Below the pieces are notes generated by a model that saw nothing but the letters and a program-made list of their open reading frames with translations, was not told the origin of the DNA and ran no database searches. Positions 61,357 through 64,000 of a DNA stretch of 64,000 nt are shown piece by piece. How positions within the stretch are numbered: the stretch's first letter is position 1; each line of letters starts with the position of its first letter. Position numbers and translations under genes: made by a program. This stretch comes from Rhea pennata (lineage: Eukaryota > Chordata > Aves > Rheiformes > Rheidae), in assembly GCF_028389875.1 (NCBI RefSeq), contig NC_084678.1:17824899-17888898 (forward strand). The letters are read 5' to 3'.

Positions 61357-63662
61357 AAGAAAAGACTATTTTTTTTAAGTGGCTTCCATCTCAGTCTGAT
61401 TCTAGGACTCAGGAGAATTATCTTCTTTGGGGCTTCAGCTCCAGAATTTCTCTCTCTCATCCTGGAGCTGCTATATCTTGCTTAAATATCCATACATCCA
61501 GCTGGAAGTGGCCATGCTGATGTGGGTACTGTAGGTTCCTTAGTGTATGAAGCTGCTTAGCTGTTGTAAGACACTTTTACTTTGTCACAGCTTTTGCTGT
61601 TGTTCTGCAGACTACACCTTGTCAAGGCTCAGTTCCCTGAGCTGTCAGTGATGCTGCTGCCTGGAGTTGGGGTCCAGATGATCATCGCTGCAAAGCTAGA
61701 TCTCAGAGGCAACAGGTAAATGTTGTGTTTCAAGACATAAAGGAAACCCCTAATCACAGGCTTTTTATTGCATAGTATTTTACATTTTTTATGGATTTCT
61801 AAATGTTTCTTTCTTATAATAAAGTCATGCAGTGGAACAGGCACAAAGGGTGGCTTGTGGCTTTTGTCATGAGTTGCAGTAGATGGAGGTGTTGTTCATT
61901 GCTACTGGCTTTGCTGATATTCTCTTTAGAGGCCAAGAGATTAAATCTGTTTAACTTGTTTACTTTTTTTCAGCTTGATTGGTCTTCTCTCAGAAATAAT
62001 TGATATCATAGTGGATGTGTCCATTACTGCAAACGTTAAATGCACAAATTATGAATCAGGTACAGTCCAGGTTATTATTGAAGACTGCCTCTGTATTTTT
62101 GGTGCTATAAAGGTGAAGCTCCTTTCTGGGTAAGTGCCTCTGGATTTATGTTTTCCATTTTCAGCAATCCCCTACCCTCTTTATCCAACAATAAACAGTC
62201 TGCCAGGACTCAGACACTGCTAAGCTGATGCAGAGTTGGGCCTCAGTAGAACTAATTTATTTGCCATTGCTAAAGCCAGTTGCTTCAGTGGAAGATGACA
62301 AAAAAATGGTTATTGGAAAATATGGGATAATCTGCCCTGCTTGCCTGGGAACTCTTACCTGAATTAGAGATCTGAAGTATGAGGTTTAATATCTCTTCCA
62401 ATGCGCTTTCTTTAGAATTAGCTAATAAATTGATATCCAAGGGTAGGAATAATAGGGCAGGGAGAGTATACTGAGGAAACAGCACCAATTGCTCATCATG
62501 TTTTTATACTCTATCTTTGGCTGCTATCACGAAAAGATGTTTGGTATATGCACTTCTGGTCCCACCTGTGTGTCAATGTATGATTCCATGCAAGTGTCCC
62601 ATCTCTTGCTCAGTCTTACTAAATTCTTGGCATTGCTGACTCCTTGTATTGATGAGTGCATTAGGTAAATTGATTATTGTGAAAAATTTCCTTTTATTGG
62701 TTTTGAATTATGCACTTTTCAGTTTCCTTGAATTTATCCTAATTAATTTTTGCACCAGAATCATGAATGATATTTTAATTGGTGCAATAGCTGGTTTGAA
62801 AGACCGTATGTAAATAGCCAGAGGAACACAGCTCACCCACGCTGGGGGCCGTATTTAACTCTAGTAGAGTTAAAGTGAATGTGCAGAGGAAATGAATTCT
62901 GTGTGGGGTAACAGTGAATGTCTATATACACAATTTACATCACAGCAGTTCCTCAAATGCATCTGTAGACAGAATTCTTTTGTAAATAATGAGATGGATT
63001 ATGAATTCCTGCTGCTTGTGGCTTGCAGAATATGCAGCTCTATATTCTAACTCAATAGCCCAGAAATATATTGATTATCAAAACTAAATGGCTCTATGCT
63101 GTCAGCAGGCAGCATGTAGCCCCGAGAGGTCTATTTAGCAACAGTGCTGAAATGTTACCCAGCAGATTTCTCCTCTTGTTAATCCACAAGTAAATTGTTT
63201 GTTTCCCATAACTAACATGGAGATGTTTCAAAATAACTCCACCTTCCCTTAACTACAACACTGAAATACCAGAGCGAGAAGACCGCGCCGAGCGACACGC
63301 GAGCGGCTGATGCCTTCCGGCCGGTGGTGCGTGCACAGCCCGAGCGCTGAAGCGTTTGCTTCTCGGGAGCGAGCCAGCTTCTCCCCCCGCGGGGCCGGCG
63401 GTTCGCTGCCCTCCCTGCCCTCTGCACAGCCTCTTCTCTTTGCAGCACTGGTTGCAGCAGCGTCCCTGAAGGGATGCTAAAGGATGTAGCAGTGTGTAAA
63501 CCAAAGGTGGGAGATCCTTTGGCCTCCTGTCCTGGAGCTCTGCTTGCGGAGACTGGGACTTGCTTTGGCTCTCATACGTTCTTCTCTTTTTCCTGCAGCT
63601 TATTGTCCCTATCAATAAACGACTTAGTGCGTAACCAGTTGACGGGAACTCTGCCTGGTTTG
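60024..63662 (+). CDS. BPI-fold-containing family B protein, 5' part (runs off window)
   Basis: The first five coding exons of a second BPIFB gene: 60024-60135, 60951-61056, 61611-61715, 61974-62129, 63599-63662. All borders are GT-AG and phases match, giving 181 residues. A signal peptide (MKMFELFGILFFCGLL) is followed by the family N-domain: SPRAMRNGAILQNGLLQQHL, then LPGVGVQM (residues 90-97), IEDCLCIFGAIKVKLL with Cys146/Cys148, and LVRNQLTGTLPGL. The next exon of the family usually starts with a Cys-Pro and lies beyond the window. Coding exons 3-5 have exactly the lengths of those of the upstream BPI-fold gene. Pattern and gene order suggest the BPIFB3/BPIFB4/BPIFB6 group. ATG 60024 was chosen as the first in frame; 60030 is possible. 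Confidence 0.85.
61325..61354 (+). repeat. Homopolymer A30 in intron 2 of BPI-fold gene 2
   Basis: Uninterrupted A run followed by GAAAGAAAAG. It was read directly; no transposon body is recognised upstream. Confidence 0.95.
63285..63430. promoter_or_regulatory. CpG-rich pocket in intron 4 of BPI-fold gene 2
   Basis: About 145 bases rich in CpG in an otherwise AT-rich intron, 170 bases before coding exon 5. It could be an intragenic regulatory element or a patch of GC-biased gene conversion. No motif decides between these. Confidence 0.4.
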
Positions 63663-64000
63663 GTAAGCCCACAGATTGCCATCTTTCTATAGCTGAATTG
63701 CAGAAATGTTGGGAACAACACGTTACAGTGCTGAAGTGAACTACATGATGTTTCTGTATTGCTTTCTCGTGTTGCTAGTGGAGTGCACCATATTGCAGGG
63801 GGCCCGTCGGCAGTCTGGTCACTGTGGAGTATTTTCTCCCACAGAGCGATGCCTTAAATATTGCTCAGATTGAAGCAGTGCCCTTAGATGCAGTTCACAG
63901 CCCCAAGGGTTCTCCACTGTTCCCAAATCCTTCACAAAGACCCTAATGCCGTGAAGCAGCTTTCCCCTGAGGATTTAGGTTGGAGTGAGCGGGTCTGCTC

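Noticed and set aside
1-64000. CRISPR arrays, bacterial operons, intact retroviral or transposase genes
   Set aside because: No regularly spaced repeats, no long intact polymerase or integrase frame, and the gene structure is vertebrate.

Overview
The window looks like vertebrate nuclear DNA, most likely from a bird or another sauropsid. Its genes are split by GT-AG introns, it has a CpG-island promoter, and it carries decayed CR1-type LINE pieces. The first gene encodes a nearly textbook EB1 protein spread over only about 7 kb of coding span. I did not identify the species. All recognised genes lie on the + strand, in the order MAPRE1, EFCAB8/WDR49-like relic, BPI-fold gene 1, BPI-fold gene 2. 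This matches the order MAPRE1-EFCAB8-(SUN5)-BPIFB cluster known from human chromosome 20q11; I see no SUN5.

Region by region: 1-2490 has no recognisable gene and may include the tail of an upstream transcription unit. A CpG island (about 2490-3520) holds the MAPRE1 promoter and first non-coding exon. The MAPRE1 coding exons run 3846-10161, followed by a long 3' UTR with poly(A) signals at 11748 and 13285. From about 18540 to 23023 there are five exon-like remnants of an EF-hand plus WD40 protein of the EFCAB8/WDR49 family. They keep splice sites and compatible phases but carry two in-frame stop codons, so I read them as a pseudogene. About 23-37.5 kb is AT-rich DNA with simple repeats and no gene I can support.

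A complete 15-exon BPI-fold (BPIFB-type) secreted protein gene spans 37583-46329. It encodes 456 residues, and every exon joins in phase. After a 13 kb gap with several small CpG-rich pockets and an old CR1 fragment, a second BPIFB gene begins (TATA-like box 59192, ATG 60024). It runs off the window after its fifth coding exon. The two BPI-fold genes share the lengths of coding exons 3, 4 and 5 (105, 156 and 64 nt), as expected for tandem duplicates.

MAPRE1 is a cytoskeletal housekeeping gene. The BPIFB pair belongs to the secreted lipid-binding, innate-immunity-related family. The genes are linked by ancestral synteny, not by a shared pathway. I found no operon, CRISPR array, RNA gene or intact mobile element.
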